Source: Nocardia tenerifensis NBRC 101015
GTDB lineage: Bacteria; Actinomycetota; Actinomycetes; Mycobacteriales; Mycobacteriaceae
Direction of reading: 5' to 3'
Length of the DNA stretch: 35,719 nucleotides
NCBI RefSeq assembly: GCF_000308715.1
Contig: NZ_BAGH01000596.1
Location: 1-35,719, forward strand
Shown: in pieces, positions 1-7,922 of the stretch
How the letters are laid out: each line of letters opens with the position of its first letter
How positions within the stretch are numbered: the stretch's first letter is position 1
Position numbers and translations under genes: made by a program
The notes under the pieces: model-generated
The model's input: only the letters and a program-made list of their open reading frames with translations
What the model was told of the DNA's origin: nothing
The model's database searches: none

Positions 1-693
1 GAGCAGACCGAAGGTCACCGGCCGCCGTCGCAGGTTGGGGTGAAACGCCGTGCGGCCCAACGCCTGGAGGGCCGCTGTATCTCCGCGCAGCTGGGCTGGG
101 CAGTCAGGTGGGGCGTGCCGAACGCTGTGCGCGGCAACGTGATCCGCGAGCATCGGGGGCGAGCGGGCCGCACACACCTCCACGGCTGCGACTGCCGCCA
201 CCGCTGCGACTGCCGCGACTGGCGCGACTGGGGCGCCCGCTGCGACCGCCGCAGCTACGACGGGCGCAGGATCGGCAGCGCGGTGGACGACGGCGTGCCC
301 GCCGCAGCCGCGTCGACCGGCGACGAACGCGCACAGGCTCGCCACCCGCAGGAGGGGCTCGGGCCAGGACGACAGCGGCGACCGGCGCCGCCGGGCGTCT
401 GTCGCGGCGAACAGTGAGCTGACCGGCGGCCGGAATCACGCCTAGATCGCGGACGATCGGGGCTGTTCGGCTGGCCGGAACAATCGGTATCGGCCAGGCC
501 GGGAAGCCGCCATCCTGAATCGACGGACTCAGGCGAGGGCGGGCCGTGGATGAGACAGGGCCGAAGGCGACTACAACGCGAAACGCCTCGCTCGACGGCC
601 TGGTCGTGCGCAACGAGGGCGCTCTGCGCGATCTCAGGCGCGATGAAGTCCGCACCGCCACCCCCAGAAGTAAACAGGCACAAGGAGATTCAC
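1..693. other. No supportable gene; low-complexity and possibly decayed DNA
   Basis: No reading frame here combines a start, a plausible ribosome binding site and recognisable protein content. A GC-rich low-complexity stretch at about 185-280 would read as an Ala/Thr-rich linker in one frame, but that frame has a stop just upstream (about 140) and no start codon. The long overlapping frames on both strands are Arg- and Pro-rich, as expected of shadow frames in GC-rich DNA. An imperfect inverted repeat with TGTTC/GAACA arms lies at about 463-481; its role is unknown. The stretch may be a decayed edge of the phage-like element suggested by the next gene, which is inference. Confidence 0.5.
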
Positions 694-939
694 ATGCCAG
701 ATCTCGCCACCCCTACCCAGGTCGCCTACCCCTGGCAGGCCACAGCCCGCACGGTCTTCGCCGTGCTGGTCGCACTCGCCTCGCTCATCCCTGTTGTCGC
801 GGTCGCAGGCGGTATCGATACCGTGCCGGCCGTCGCGCAGCTGATCGCGGTGTGCGGCGCGGTGACTCGCATTCTGGCACTGCCCGCCGTCGAGGATTTC
901 TTGTCGCGGTTCCTGCCGTTCTTGGCCGCGGGCCACTGA
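694..939 (+). CDS. Small membrane protein, phage-holin-like
   Basis: An 81-residue protein starting at ATG 694, chosen because an AAGGAG ribosome binding site lies 7 bases upstream (682-687); the longer in-frame reading from 550 is Arg-rich and unsupported. After a short polar N terminus (Pro/Tyr/Trp near residues 9-12), two hydrophobic segments at about residues 18-40 and 43-60 lead to a tail ending in FLPFLAAGH. The pattern of a short lead, TARTVFA, a hydrophobic run and an ALPAVEDFL-like end resembles small holin-type membrane proteins beside endolysins in actinobacteriophages. No lysin or other phage gene is visible, so it looks like a prophage relic. It ends two bases before the homology of the truncated asparagine-synthase remnant begins. 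The phage assignment is by resemblance only. Confidence 0.6.
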   Translation: MPDLATPTQVAYPWQATARTVFAVLVALASLIPVVAVAGGIDTVPAVAQLIAVCGAVTRILALPAVEDFLSRFLPFLAAGH

Positions 940-940
940 C

Positions 941-1470
941 GAGATCTTTCGTGGTCCGGCGCGCGTAATCGCTTACACCCACACAGGCGTCGATCCACGC
1001 GCCGACGACGCGGTCTGGGCGCGCCGGACCGCCGCCGCCCTGAACGGCGCTATCGACCATCACGTCATCCCCAGTACCCTGACCGCCTTCGATGTGACCG
1101 ACAGCGACAACGTCGACCAGATATTCGACGAGCCTTGCGGACTCGTGCTCGACCGCAGATGGCGTTCGCTGGTCTACCTCGCCGGAGAACACGGATCATG
1201 GCTGCACCTGTGCGGGCTCGGCGGCGACGAATTGCTGAGTGCCGCGCCGGCCCATCTGCACGATATGGTGTTTCGCACTCCCCGCACCGCGCTGCGGAAT
1301 CTGCGCGGTCACGCCGCGCTCGACAGGTGGCGCTACGCGGCAGCGCTGCGGCAACTGCTGGACCGCCGTTCCTACCGCGACTGGCTCGCTCGTTTCGCCG
1401 CCGGCCCGACCGACCCGCCCGTCTCCGCGAGATTCCCTGTCCTGGAGTGTATCGGGCACGGCGCTGCACG
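941..1470 (+). pseudogene. 5'-truncated asparagine-synthase-like lasso peptide cyclase remnant
   Basis: One open frame from about 941 reads VIAYTHTG, DEPCGLVLD, HLCGLGGDELLSA, HLHDMV and RSYRDWL. This is the pattern of the synthetase half of asparagine-synthase-like enzymes, specifically the lasso peptide macrolactam synthetases, in which the ATP-binding domain adenylates an Asp/Glu side chain for ring closure. The N-terminal glutaminase-like part and the PP-loop with its SGGxDS motif, which should precede VIAYTHTG, are missing; the phage-like gene occupies that place. Homology fades after about residue 175 of this frame, and the frame runs without a stop into an unrelated conserved protein. 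No precursor peptide, B1/B2 protein or lasso transporter is present, so this is a dead fragment, probably cut by insertion or deletion. Confidence 0.65.
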
Positions 1471-1516
1471 TGCCGGCTGTTCAGCGCGTCGGAAATCCTT
1501 GGGAGCGCATACGATT

Positions 1517-1897
1517 GTGCCGGTGCGAGACGACACCGAGATGGCGATGCTTGTCGCGGACGAGGTCGCCAAGATCCACAGCGTTAAGCTGGTCGAAAGT
1601 TTGCAGGGCTACCTCGTTCGCCCGCGCGTCTGCATGCTCGATTGGGACTACGGGGACCGGCATCCCGAATTCCGCGAGCCGCGTTATCCGGGGTACATCG
1701 TGGCCGAGTTTCCCGAGTCCGGGACGGGCATCGCATACTCCGAGCACGGTTTTGGCCCAACATATCCGTGGGGCCTGATCTGGCTCGAGCGTCCCGGGTT
1801 CGGGATGGACTCGGGTTGGTTCGCGACACTCGAAGCCGCGTTTCGCGATTCGATGGCGTGGAGCGAGCCGCCGCCGCCCGGCTATGAAGTGGACTGA
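1517..1897 (+). CDS. Conserved hypothetical protein, in frame with the cyclase remnant
   Basis: About 126 residues from GTG 1517, with GGGAG 11 bases upstream; ATG 1541 is an alternative. The same frame is open upstream through the lasso-cyclase remnant, so a longer fused product from GTG 1094 (267 residues) is formally possible. The text is cleanly coding with G/C third positions and shows conserved-looking blocks: ADEVAKIHSVKLVESLQ, LDWDYG, SGIAYSEHGFG-like (GTGIAYSEHGFGP), PWGLI and GMDSGWF followed by an acidic C-terminal helix. It resembles an uncharacterised cytosolic family found singly in actinobacteria. No catalytic motif, signal peptide or membrane segment is visible and no function can be assigned. 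Confidence 0.6.
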   Translation: MPVRDDTEMAMLVADEVAKIHSVKLVESLQGYLVRPRVCMLDWDYGDRHPEFREPRYPGYIVAEFPESGTGIAYSEHGFGPTYPWGLIWLERPGFGMDSGWFATLEAAFRDSMAWSEPPPPGYEVD

Positions 1898-1979
1898 GCC
1901 TTGCGCGTTCACGATGGCCGGCCGGTAGTCGCCCCGGCCGGCGTGGAGGTTACGCAAGGAAGGCGCCCGGCCGTTTCGC

Positions 1980-3443
1980 TCATGATGCATCGGCGGGAGA
2001 CCGGTCGTGTGCCGGTCCGTGGCGCCAGATATGGCGGGACGTCGACAGTGGGTCGTGGCCCAATTCAGGTGGTGTTCGCCAGATTTGATGGACTCGTCGG
2101 GTGGTGTCGAACCGCGGCCACCCCGGGTCGCCGGTCGTGGCGAAGGCGCTGAAGGCATTTCGCATCGCGGCCGACAGTTCGGCGAAGTCCGGCGGAACTT
2201 CCGGCCCGATGAGGTCGGTGGCGAGCGGGCCCCGGGGCGTGTCGAAAGTGAAGGGGACGTCGAGGCCGTGGCAGGCGCGCAGCGCACCGTCGCGCGCCGG
2301 GCTCTGCCATGCGAATTCGTACAGGCAGGTAGGCGTTCCCGCGTCGGCGGCGGCCTCGGCGCACCACAGCGCGGGCAGCCGGAACAGGGCGTCGGAGAGG
2401 ATGAGGGCGTGCAGGTCGTCGTCGGTGAGGCCTGGATTTCCGGATCGGTAATCGCGGACCGCGCCGGCGTCCAATCCGCAGGCGCGGGCGGTATCGACCG
2501 GGTCGGAACCTGACAGATCCACATTCGCGGTGAACATCCGGGCTTCGTCCGTGGTGAACCCGCAGACCAGTTCGCGGCTCGTGCCGACTGCGGCTCGGCC
2601 GAACCACGGTGGGGCGTCGAACAATTCGTGGTCGATGATCATCGAGTAGGGCGCGTTCGGAAGAGTCCATCGCCCCGGTTCGGCAGCCATGACGGCCACC
2701 GGCGCCATCTGCACCGCGTGAATCTTCTCGGGTGGCAGCGCTGCCAACGCGTCGGCGGTGGGCCGGACGCCGAGTTGCGAGGTGATCATCGCGGATACGG
2801 CACGGGCCTCCTCGACGGGAACGAAGATCTTTCCCGGGCTCTGCGCGATTGCGCGCCGAAACAGGTCCGGCTCGCGATCACCGGCCATCAGACCCACGAT
2901 CGATGACGCGCCGGCCGACTGCCCGATCAGGGATATCGCGTCCGGGTCTCCGCCGAAGGCGGCTATGTTGTCGCGCACCCAGCGCAGTGCGGCGATCTGA
3001 TCGAGTACGCCTCGATTGCACGGCGCATCGTCGACCCAGCCGAAACCCTCGTATCCCACCCGATAGTTGACTGTTACCAGGACGATTCCCGCGGCGGCGA
3101 AGGCCGCGCCGTCGAAATCAGGGGTGGCGGCGGTGCCGCCCATACACGCGCCGCCGTGCAGCCACACCATGACCGGCATGCCGGAGGTACCGACATCAGG
3201 GGTCCACACATTCACGGTGAGGCATTCCGGGTCGTCGCCGGGGTGCCACAGAACCGGCTGCGGGACCGAGGAGCCGAACCTGCGCGCGTCGCGCACGCCG
3301 TCCCACCGCTGTGGCGGAGCCGGACTCCGGAATCGCCGGGCACCGACCAGCGGTGCGGCGTAAGGGATGGCGAAGAAGGTGCAATATCCCTGGCGCGCTA
3401 CACCTCGTACGGCACCGCATGCGGCGCGGACGACAACATCCAT
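1980..3443 (-). CDS. Type B carboxylesterase (para-nitrobenzyl-esterase-like)
   Basis: A 487-residue alpha/beta hydrolase expected to hydrolyse carboxylic esters in the cytoplasm; its natural substrate cannot be told. Start ATG at 3443 follows GAGGGG by a few bases; the longer open frame reaching 4061 runs antisense through the TetR gene and is rejected. Visible family marks in order: N-terminal GYCTFFAIPYAAP (usually GIPYA), ECLTVNVWTP, oxyanion-hole WLHGGACMGG, nucleophile elbow GQSAGA (GESAGG in most relatives), the acidic triad residue probably in TTDEARMF, and catalytic His in CHGLDVPFTF. Length is normal. It is divergent from a TetR gene with 65 bases between starts, so that regulator probably controls it. 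Confidence 0.9.
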   Translation of the reverse strand: MDVVVRAACGAVRGVARQGYCTFFAIPYAAPLVGARRFRSPAPPQRWDGVRDARRFGSSVPQPVLWHPGDDPECLTVNVWTPDVGTSGMPVMVWLHGGACMGGTAATPDFDGAAFAAAGIVLVTVNYRVGYEGFGWVDDAPCNRGVLDQIAALRWVRDNIAAFGGDPDAISLIGQSAGASSIVGLMAGDREPDLFRRAIAQSPGKIFVPVEEARAVSAMITSQLGVRPTADALAALPPEKIHAVQMAPVAVMAAEPGRWTLPNAPYSMIIDHELFDAPPWFGRAAVGTSRELVCGFTTDEARMFTANVDLSGSDPVDTARACGLDAGAVRDYRSGNPGLTDDDLHALILSDALFRLPALWCAEAAADAGTPTCLYEFAWQSPARDGALRACHGLDVPFTFDTPRGPLATDLIGPEVPPDFAELSAAMRNAFSAFATTGDPGWPRFDTTRRVHQIWRTPPELGHDPLSTSRHIWRHGPAHDRSPADAS

Positions 3444-3473
3444 CGTGACCCCTCGGTTCTTGTCACTTCCCGA

Positions 3474-3485
3474 ACTGATATAAGT
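3474..3485. promoter_or_regulatory. Candidate TetR operator
   Basis: ACTGATATAAGT matches its reverse complement at 10 of 12 positions. It sits in the 65-base gap between the divergent esterase and TetR starts, 24 bases before the TetR start codon, in AT-richer sequence than its surroundings. TetR proteins usually bind such palindromes in divergent promoters; the site itself is inferred. Confidence 0.4.
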
Positions 3486-3508
3486 CACTGTACTAAAAAG
3501 GAGGCCGG

Positions 3509-4138
3509 ATGCCGAAGATCGTCGATCGAACGCAGCGACGCGACGAAGTGGCGGCCGCGTTGTGGCGGTTGGCCTTTCGGGAAGGCTGGGATGCGGTGAG
3601 CCTGCGCCGGGTCGCCGCGGAGGCGGGGTTGTCGCTCGGTTCGTTGCAGCACTACTTCGACGGGATGGACGATCTTCTCGACTACTCCGTCGGGGGAGTG
3701 CTCGATATCCTCGACGAGCGGCTCGTCGACCAACTCGCCACACTCGCCGACCCGCGGCACGCGGAATCGTCTGTGCGCGAAGTACTTCGGCGTATGGTGC
3801 CTGGGGCCATCGCCGATCCCGCGGCCGAGCGGCGGCCCGACGACAGCTGGCGCATACAGGTGATGGCATGGCTGGCGGTGGTGAACAGAGCCGCGCGGAG
3901 TCCGGAGATGTCGGCTCGCCTGTCCGCCGGTTCCGATCGGCTCGCCGCCGCGATCGCCGCTGCTCTCCGCTCGAGCACGACCAGCTACTCCGGCGATGAC
4001 GCGCTGCGCGATGCGCGCGGACTGCTGTCCCTCGTCGAGGGACTACTACTGCAACTGGCACGCGGCGACATCGACCCCGACGAAGCGTCCACGGTGATCA
4101 CCCGTTTCGTTGCGCTTGCATTCGATCGAGGGGGCTGA
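3509..4138 (+). CDS. TetR/AcrR family transcriptional regulator
   Basis: A 209-residue repressor. ATG 3509 is preceded by a strong AAGGAGG (3498-3504). The N-terminal DNA-binding domain spans about residues 8-55: the helix-turn-helix reads VSLRRVAAEAGLSLGSLQHYF, the usual TetR pattern ending in a Tyr-Phe pair, followed by DGMDDLL. The rest is an alpha-helical ligand and dimer domain with conserved-looking AWLAVVNRAARSPEM and GLLSLVEGLLLQLARG blocks, as in TetR_C-type regulators. It is divergent from a carboxylesterase, so the simplest model is repression of the esterase and of itself through the shared 65-base region, relieved by an ester or its product. The inducer is unknown. Confidence 0.9.
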   Translation: MPKIVDRTQRRDEVAAALWRLAFREGWDAVSLRRVAAEAGLSLGSLQHYFDGMDDLLDYSVGGVLDILDERLVDQLATLADPRHAESSVREVLRRMVPGAIADPAAERRPDDSWRIQVMAWLAVVNRAARSPEMSARLSAGSDRLAAAIAAALRSSTTSYSGDDALRDARGLLSLVEGLLLQLARGDIDPDEASTVITRFVALAFDRGG

Positions 4139-4254
4139 GAAAGTAGGTGCTCGCACTCGGCGGACCGTCGGCGGCGCGGTTCTCCGGCAATGCCGGTCCT
4201 CGGCTGAGGCGACTGTCCACGCCCCGGTGCCGGTGCGGCCAGTGAGCGCGGTCG
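4139..4254. other. Gap between TetR gene and pseudogene
   Basis: Nothing convincing is seen. The stretch directly follows the TetR stop and precedes the 3' side of the minus-strand membrane-protein pseudogene, whose true end cannot be placed because its last frame runs on without a clear boundary. Confidence 0.4.
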
Positions 4255-4735
4255 GTCGGACAGCGAGTGTGCGCGCAGCATTAGGGCGGCGGTGGTCGTG
4301 ACACCGAGAAAGCATGTCGCTCCGGAGGTTCCGGCGAAGTAGACCGGCGTTGTCGAGGCCGAGAGCAGCGTCGAGATGGGCGGGCAGGAGTGCGCCGACG
4401 GCGAACGGCGCGACCGCTATGGTTGCGCCCCAGCATCATTCGGCGAGTCCGGCGATGACCGCGAGGCCGAGTTCGCCGGCGTAGTATCGTGGGCGGCGGG
4501 CCGAGGGTGGCGATGTTCCATATCGCGCCGCTCGCGCCGCCGTTCTGCATGAACACCGGCCGCCACCAGCCGGATCTGCTGGGGTCGGCATCGAACGCGT
4601 CCATCATTGTGGGCCAAAGCAATTGGGCGAGCACCGCCACGATCGCGACGACCGTCAATGCGATTGCCGCCCAAGGTATTCGACGACACCGGATTTGCGC
4701 GCGCGTTATCCGCTCACCACATCTGGGGCGGCAGC
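4255..4735 (-). pseudogene. Degenerate membrane protein gene, rhomboid-like
   Basis: Read on the minus strand, recognisable protein text jumps between frames. From about 4690 one frame gives a membrane helix (IALTVVAIVAVLAQLLW) and QNGGASGAIWNIATLG. From about 4490 a second frame gives YYAGELGLAVIAGLAE, then an in-frame TGA, then GATIAVAPFAVGALLPAHLDAALGL. From about 4341 a third frame gives YFAGTSGATCFLGVTTTAALML. Joined, the pieces form one plausible polytopic protein, so at least two frameshifts and one stop have broken it. GTSGA and AHLDAALG recall the GxSG and AHxxG signatures of rhomboid proteases, but the family call is tentative. The start is not identifiable. No intact reading frame of this stretch should be annotated as a gene. 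Confidence 0.6.
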
Positions 4736-4739
4736 GTAT

Positions 4740-4893
4740 GAGCGGGATGAGCAGTTCGCGCGCAGCGTCCGGTTGATCTGCTGGGGATCCGCGCGCTGAT
4801 CGACGGGTCAGGTCTTGGACCGAGCGCCTGAGGCCCTTGGGTGCACCGCGTCTCACCCCCTCGTGCCGATGACCTCCGAGACCGGGATCGGGG
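4740..4893. other. Gap before the VOC-family gene
   Basis: No gene is visible. The stretch holds the upstream side of the broken membrane-protein gene (minus strand) and the presumed promoter region of the VOC-family gene (plus strand); no clear -10/-35 pair or palindrome was found. Confidence 0.3.
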
Positions 4894-5352
4894 ATGGAAC
4901 GGTCGAATGATGGTGTTGGAGTGGATGTGTGGCCAAGTCATCTCAGCGTCGGAGCGGTGCGGTTCGCCCGGCCTACGGCACGGTTCGATGAAGTCGTGGC
5001 GTTCTACCGGGACGGCGTCGGGTTGACCATCCTGGCTCAGTGGTGTGACCACGACGGTTACGACGGAGTCGTATTCGGGCTCCCGGGAGCCGAGGTGCAA
5101 ATGGAGATCACTCAGCATGGATCGCCGCCGGTGATACCGACACCACATCCGGAGAATCAGCTCGTGCTGTATCTGCGCGGGCAGCAAGCGCTGCAGGTCG
5201 TGGTGGATCGACTGGTCGAGCGCGGACTCCGGCCGGTTGCGCCTGCCAATCCGTACTGGGCACGGGCCGGCGCGGTGCTGTTCGAAGATCCGGACCGATG
5301 GCTGGTAGTCCTGATGCCGCGGGTATTCGGCGAACAGTCCGCGGCCGGATGA
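4894..5352 (+). CDS. VOC (glyoxalase/bleomycin-resistance fold) family protein
   Basis: Up to 152 residues. The first residues before LSVGAVRFARPT look unconserved, so the true start may lie slightly downstream; ATG 4894 is the first in frame. The body has the paired beta-alpha-beta-beta-beta pattern of the vicinal oxygen chelate superfamily: VRFARPTARFDEVVAFYRDGVGL at about 19-41, GVVFGLPGAEVQMEIT at about 58-74, NQLVLYL at 88-94, and a C-terminal RAGAVLFEDPDRWLVVLMP at about 124-142. A metal ligand is possible in VQMEIT (Glu). Members include glyoxalases, dioxygenases and antibiotic-binding proteins; the activity of this one cannot be told. No operon partner is visible. Confidence 0.85.
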   Translation: MERSNDGVGVDVWPSHLSVGAVRFARPTARFDEVVAFYRDGVGLTILAQWCDHDGYDGVVFGLPGAEVQMEITQHGSPPVIPTPHPENQLVLYLRGQQALQVVVDRLVERGLRPVAPANPYWARAGAVLFEDPDRWLVVLMPRVFGEQSAAG

Positions 5353-5454
5353 GACGGTCGATTCCATCGCGGCTCGGACACCCGGACTCGGTGACCACCG
5401 GGCCTCGCCGCAGGCCTTTCGTACCGCGGCTGGACTGCCGGACGATCCCAGCGG

Positions 5455-5604
5455 GGTATGGAGCTGCTTCGGCCGCGTGACGCACGTATGCTCGAACAGG
5501 TCGGTATCTGGTTTGTCCAGCCAGTGAAACACGCTCTGCCACAAGATCTCCGCCTTAGTCCATTGTTCCCTGGATCGCCGCGGTCGATCGGGGTGACTTC
5601 GCAC
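5455..5604 (-). pseudogene. Possible gene fragment
   Basis: On the minus strand, about 40 codons from roughly 5570 to 5460 have a convincing coding look: WTKAEILWQSVFHWLD, then DTDLFEHTCVTRPKQL, with sensible amino-acid composition and G/C third positions. Sequence on either side in the same frame becomes Arg/Pro-rich and unlike protein. No start codon with a ribosome binding site is attached. I read it as the leftover of a disrupted gene of unknown family; chance cannot be excluded. Confidence 0.35.
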
Positions 5605-5618
5605 GCGGAGGGGTGATC

Positions 5619-6575
5619 ATGAACGAGGCCGAGCGGCTTTCGAATCGCCTCCTGCACACAGTGGCGTCCAGGCTGCGTGCCGAGGTGGCGGCGGCCGACG
5701 CCACTTCAGCGCGCGCGATCATCCGCGCCGACGCCGCCGGTCTTCCCTTGACCAGAGATTTCATCGAACTGATCGAGTTACGGCGGCGCGTACTCACCCT
5801 CGCCGACCAGCTCGACTCCGGATACCTCGGTGACAAGGATCGGTCGACCGATGGGTGGGTCGAGAAATACGATTCGGCCGATGAGCGCGTGCGCGGCGCT
5901 GCCGCCGCGAAATGGCTAGGGTCGAATCCGAACCTCGCCTCAACGGCCGACCCGGACCGATGGCGGAAGCGGTTCTACCACTACAAGGAGGGATTCGTCA
6001 TGGGTGTCACGCTGGCGAAGGGCGGCAACGTATCGCTGTCGAAGCAGGCGCCGAACCTGACCGCGGTAGCCGTCGGCTTGGGCTGGGACGTGCGGTCGAC
6101 CACCGGTGCCGATTTCGACCTCGATGCCAGCGCGCTGGCCACCGGCCCGAACCAGAAGGTGTTGTCCGACAGCCATTTCGTGTTCTACAACAACCTGCGC
6201 TCACCGGAGGGCAGCATCGAACACACCGGCGACAACCTGACCGGTGAGGGCGAGGGCGACGACGAGGTCATCAACGTCGACCTGGCCGCGACCCCGCCGA
6301 CGATCACCAATATCTTCTTCCCCGTCTCCATCCACGACGCCGAGGCACGTCAGCAGTCCTTCGGGCAGGTCCGCAACGCGTTCATTCGCGTGGTCGACCG
6401 TGCGACCGGTGCCGAGCTCGCGCGCTACGACCTCACCGAGGACGCTTCCAGCGAGACAGCGATGCTGTTCGGCGAGCTCTATCGGCACGGCGCGGAGTGG
6501 AAGTTTCGCGCCATCGGGCAGGGCTACGCGTCGGGGCTGGCCGGCATCGCCCGTGATTACGGCGTCAATATCTGA
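5619..6575 (+). CDS. terD: TerD-family protein with N-terminal extension
   Basis: The canonical TerD domain begins at an internal ATG 6000 (MGVTLAKGGNVSLSK), which has its own AAGGAGGG at 5985-5992, and runs 191 residues to the stop. It shows VGLGWDVRS, DFDLDASAL, HFVFYNN, GDNLTGEGEGDDEVINVDL (the acidic calcium-binding loop) and FRAIGQGY. The frame is open upstream to ATG 5619, itself preceded by GGAGGGG, and those 127 codons have G/C-rich third positions and helical, charged content. So there may be a 318-residue fusion, a 191-residue TerD, or both. TerD proteins bind calcium and belong to stress and tellurite-resistance systems of the cytoplasm. It converges with another TerD gene 15 bases away. 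The extension's family is unknown. Confidence 0.85.
   Translation: MNEAERLSNRLLHTVASRLRAEVAAADATSARAIIRADAAGLPLTRDFIELIELRRRVLTLADQLDSGYLGDKDRSTDGWVEKYDSADERVRGAAAAKWLGSNPNLASTADPDRWRKRFYHYKEGFVMGVTLAKGGNVSLSKQAPNLTAVAVGLGWDVRSTTGADFDLDASALATGPNQKVLSDSHFVFYNNLRSPEGSIEHTGDNLTGEGEGDDEVINVDLAATPPTITNIFFPVSIHDAEARQQSFGQVRNAFIRVVDRATGAELARYDLTEDASSETAMLFGELYRHGAEWKFRAIGQGYASGLAGIARDYGVNI
5985..5992 (+). promoter_or_regulatory. Internal ribosome binding site before canonical TerD start
   Basis: AAGGAGGG lies 7 bases before ATG 6000, inside a frame already open from 5619. It supports independent initiation of the standard-length TerD protein. Confidence 0.6.
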
Positions 6576-6590
6576 CGGACCGCGCCGATA

Positions 6591-7922
6591 TCAGAGAAAC
6601 CGGCCGAGCTGTCCGACCGCCTCGCCGGGGTGTTTGGCCTGGAAACCGTCGCCGAGTGCCTGCAGCTTCCAATCCGTGCCCGCGCGATACACCTTCGCCA
6701 TGGTGATGGCGGTGAACGGCATGCCGCCGGTGAGCGAGTAGCGGGCCAGCTCGGCGTCGGTGGTGGCGTCCACCAAACGGCAGAACGCGTTGGCGATCTG
6801 TTCGAAAGTATGGCCCTGGTATGAGGTGACGACGAACAACAACGTCGTGACATGGGCGGGGATGCGGGTCAGGTCGACCAGGATCACCTCGTCGTCGCCC
6901 TCGCCCTCGCCGGTCAGATTGTCGCCCTGATGGCGGATCGAGCCGTCCTTGGAGCTCAACTGTCCGTAGTAGGCGATGTCGACGAGGTTCGTGTCCGCGA
7001 ACATCGCCACCCAGGCATCGAGGTCGATCTCCAGGGTGCGGCTGCCGAAGAAGCCGCCGCGTCGCTTGACCGGATCCCAGCCCAATCCCATTCGGATGAA
7101 AGTCAATGCGACACCGCCCTCCTTGCGCAATGTGACGCGCTGGCCCTTGTCGAGGCTGACCGGTCGTCCCTTCGCCAGGGAAACCTCGCCGGTCGGCGGC
7201 GTGGGCTGCGAATAGGCTTGCGGCGCAGGCGGATAAGTCGGCGGGGTGTAGTTCGTCCGAGGTTCGGGCACCGGCGGCGGATAGGACGGATACTGGGGAG
7301 GAGGCGGCGGTGCCGCATAGTTCTGGGTCGGCGTCGCCGGTGCGGGCTGTTGCACGGACTGCCGGGGTTGCGTCGACGCCGGAAGCGGTTGTTGCGGAGC
7401 AGGATTCGGTTGCGGTGCGTCATCGACGCGCACGCCGTGATCGGTGACCAAGTCGGCGAACCCGCCCGCATAACCTTGCCCGACCGCGCGTACTTTCCAG
7501 CCGCCCTGGCGCCGATAGAGTTCGAGGGCGATCACGACCGACTCGCTCGACAATCCCTCGATTCGATACTCATAGAGCCGGTTGCCCGAGTGGTCGGCGA
7601 CGACCGCGGTCGGCGCGGGCAGTCGGCCGAACCTGCCGTTCGGATCGGCGAGCGTGATCACCGCCCGGACCTGCGCGATGTCGGCAGGCACGTGATTCAG
7701 TGAAATCGCCAGCGTCGCAGGCTGATTGGGTGCGCCCGGCTGTAGCCGAACGCCGGGGCCGTTCGGCTGATTGTAGAAGACGAAATCGGCGTCCGTCCGC
7801 ACTTTTCCTCGTTCGGTCACCAGGAGCGCCGACACGTCCGACGACGCCGCGACCTCGACCGAGACCACCACGTCGGTGACCGGCAGTGGACCATTCTGAC
7901 CTTTGACAAGTGCAGCTGACAC
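6591..7922 (-). CDS. Double TerD-domain protein with Pro/Gln-rich linker
   Basis: A 443-residue protein from GTG 7922, with AAGGA a few bases upstream. Domain order: an N-terminal divergent TerD domain (about 1-170; DADFVFYNQPNGPG, LSLNHVP-like LAISLNHVP, RAVGQGYAGGFADL), a linker of about 70 residues rich in Pro, Gln and Tyr (about 172-245), then a second TerD domain (about 248-443; SLAKGRPVSLDKG, MGLGWDP, LEIDLDAW, GDNLTGEGEGDDEVILVDL). Only the second keeps the full acidic calcium-binding loop. Such tandem TerD proteins occur in actinobacterial ter-like stress clusters. It converges with the single-domain TerD gene, with 15 bases between stops, and its start faces the NRPS gene across a 384-base shared upstream region. 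A functional tie to the NRPS is not shown. Confidence 0.9.
   Translation of the reverse strand: MSAALVKGQNGPLPVTDVVVSVEVAASSDVSALLVTERGKVRTDADFVFYNQPNGPGVRLQPGAPNQPATLAISLNHVPADIAQVRAVITLADPNGRFGRLPAPTAVVADHSGNRLYEYRIEGLSSESVVIALELYRRQGGWKVRAVGQGYAGGFADLVTDHGVRVDDAPQPNPAPQQPLPASTQPRQSVQQPAPATPTQNYAAPPPPPQYPSYPPPVPEPRTNYTPPTYPPAPQAYSQPTPPTGEVSLAKGRPVSLDKGQRVTLRKEGGVALTFIRMGLGWDPVKRRGGFFGSRTLEIDLDAWVAMFADTNLVDIAYYGQLSSKDGSIRHQGDNLTGEGEGDDEVILVDLTRIPAHVTTLLFVVTSYQGHTFEQIANAFCRLVDATTDAELARYSLTGGMPFTAITMAKVYRAGTDWKLQALGDGFQAKHPGEAVGQLGRFL

Noticed and set aside
40..661. Overlapping frames of 104-185 residues at the window start
   Set aside because: All are Arg/Pro/Ala-rich with no ribosome binding site and no recognisable protein content.
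3444..4061. N-terminal extension of the esterase
   Set aside because: It runs antisense through the well-supported TetR gene, and the esterase family start with its ribosome binding site is at 3443.
4281..4856. Intact 191-residue minus-strand gene
   Set aside because: Only its middle looks like protein; the continuation lies in two other frames, so it is part of a pseudogene.
6568..6595. Bidirectional terminator between the convergent TerD genes
   Set aside because: Only weak five-base arms (ATATC/GATAT, TCTGA/TCAGA) are present, with no GC-rich stem or T run.
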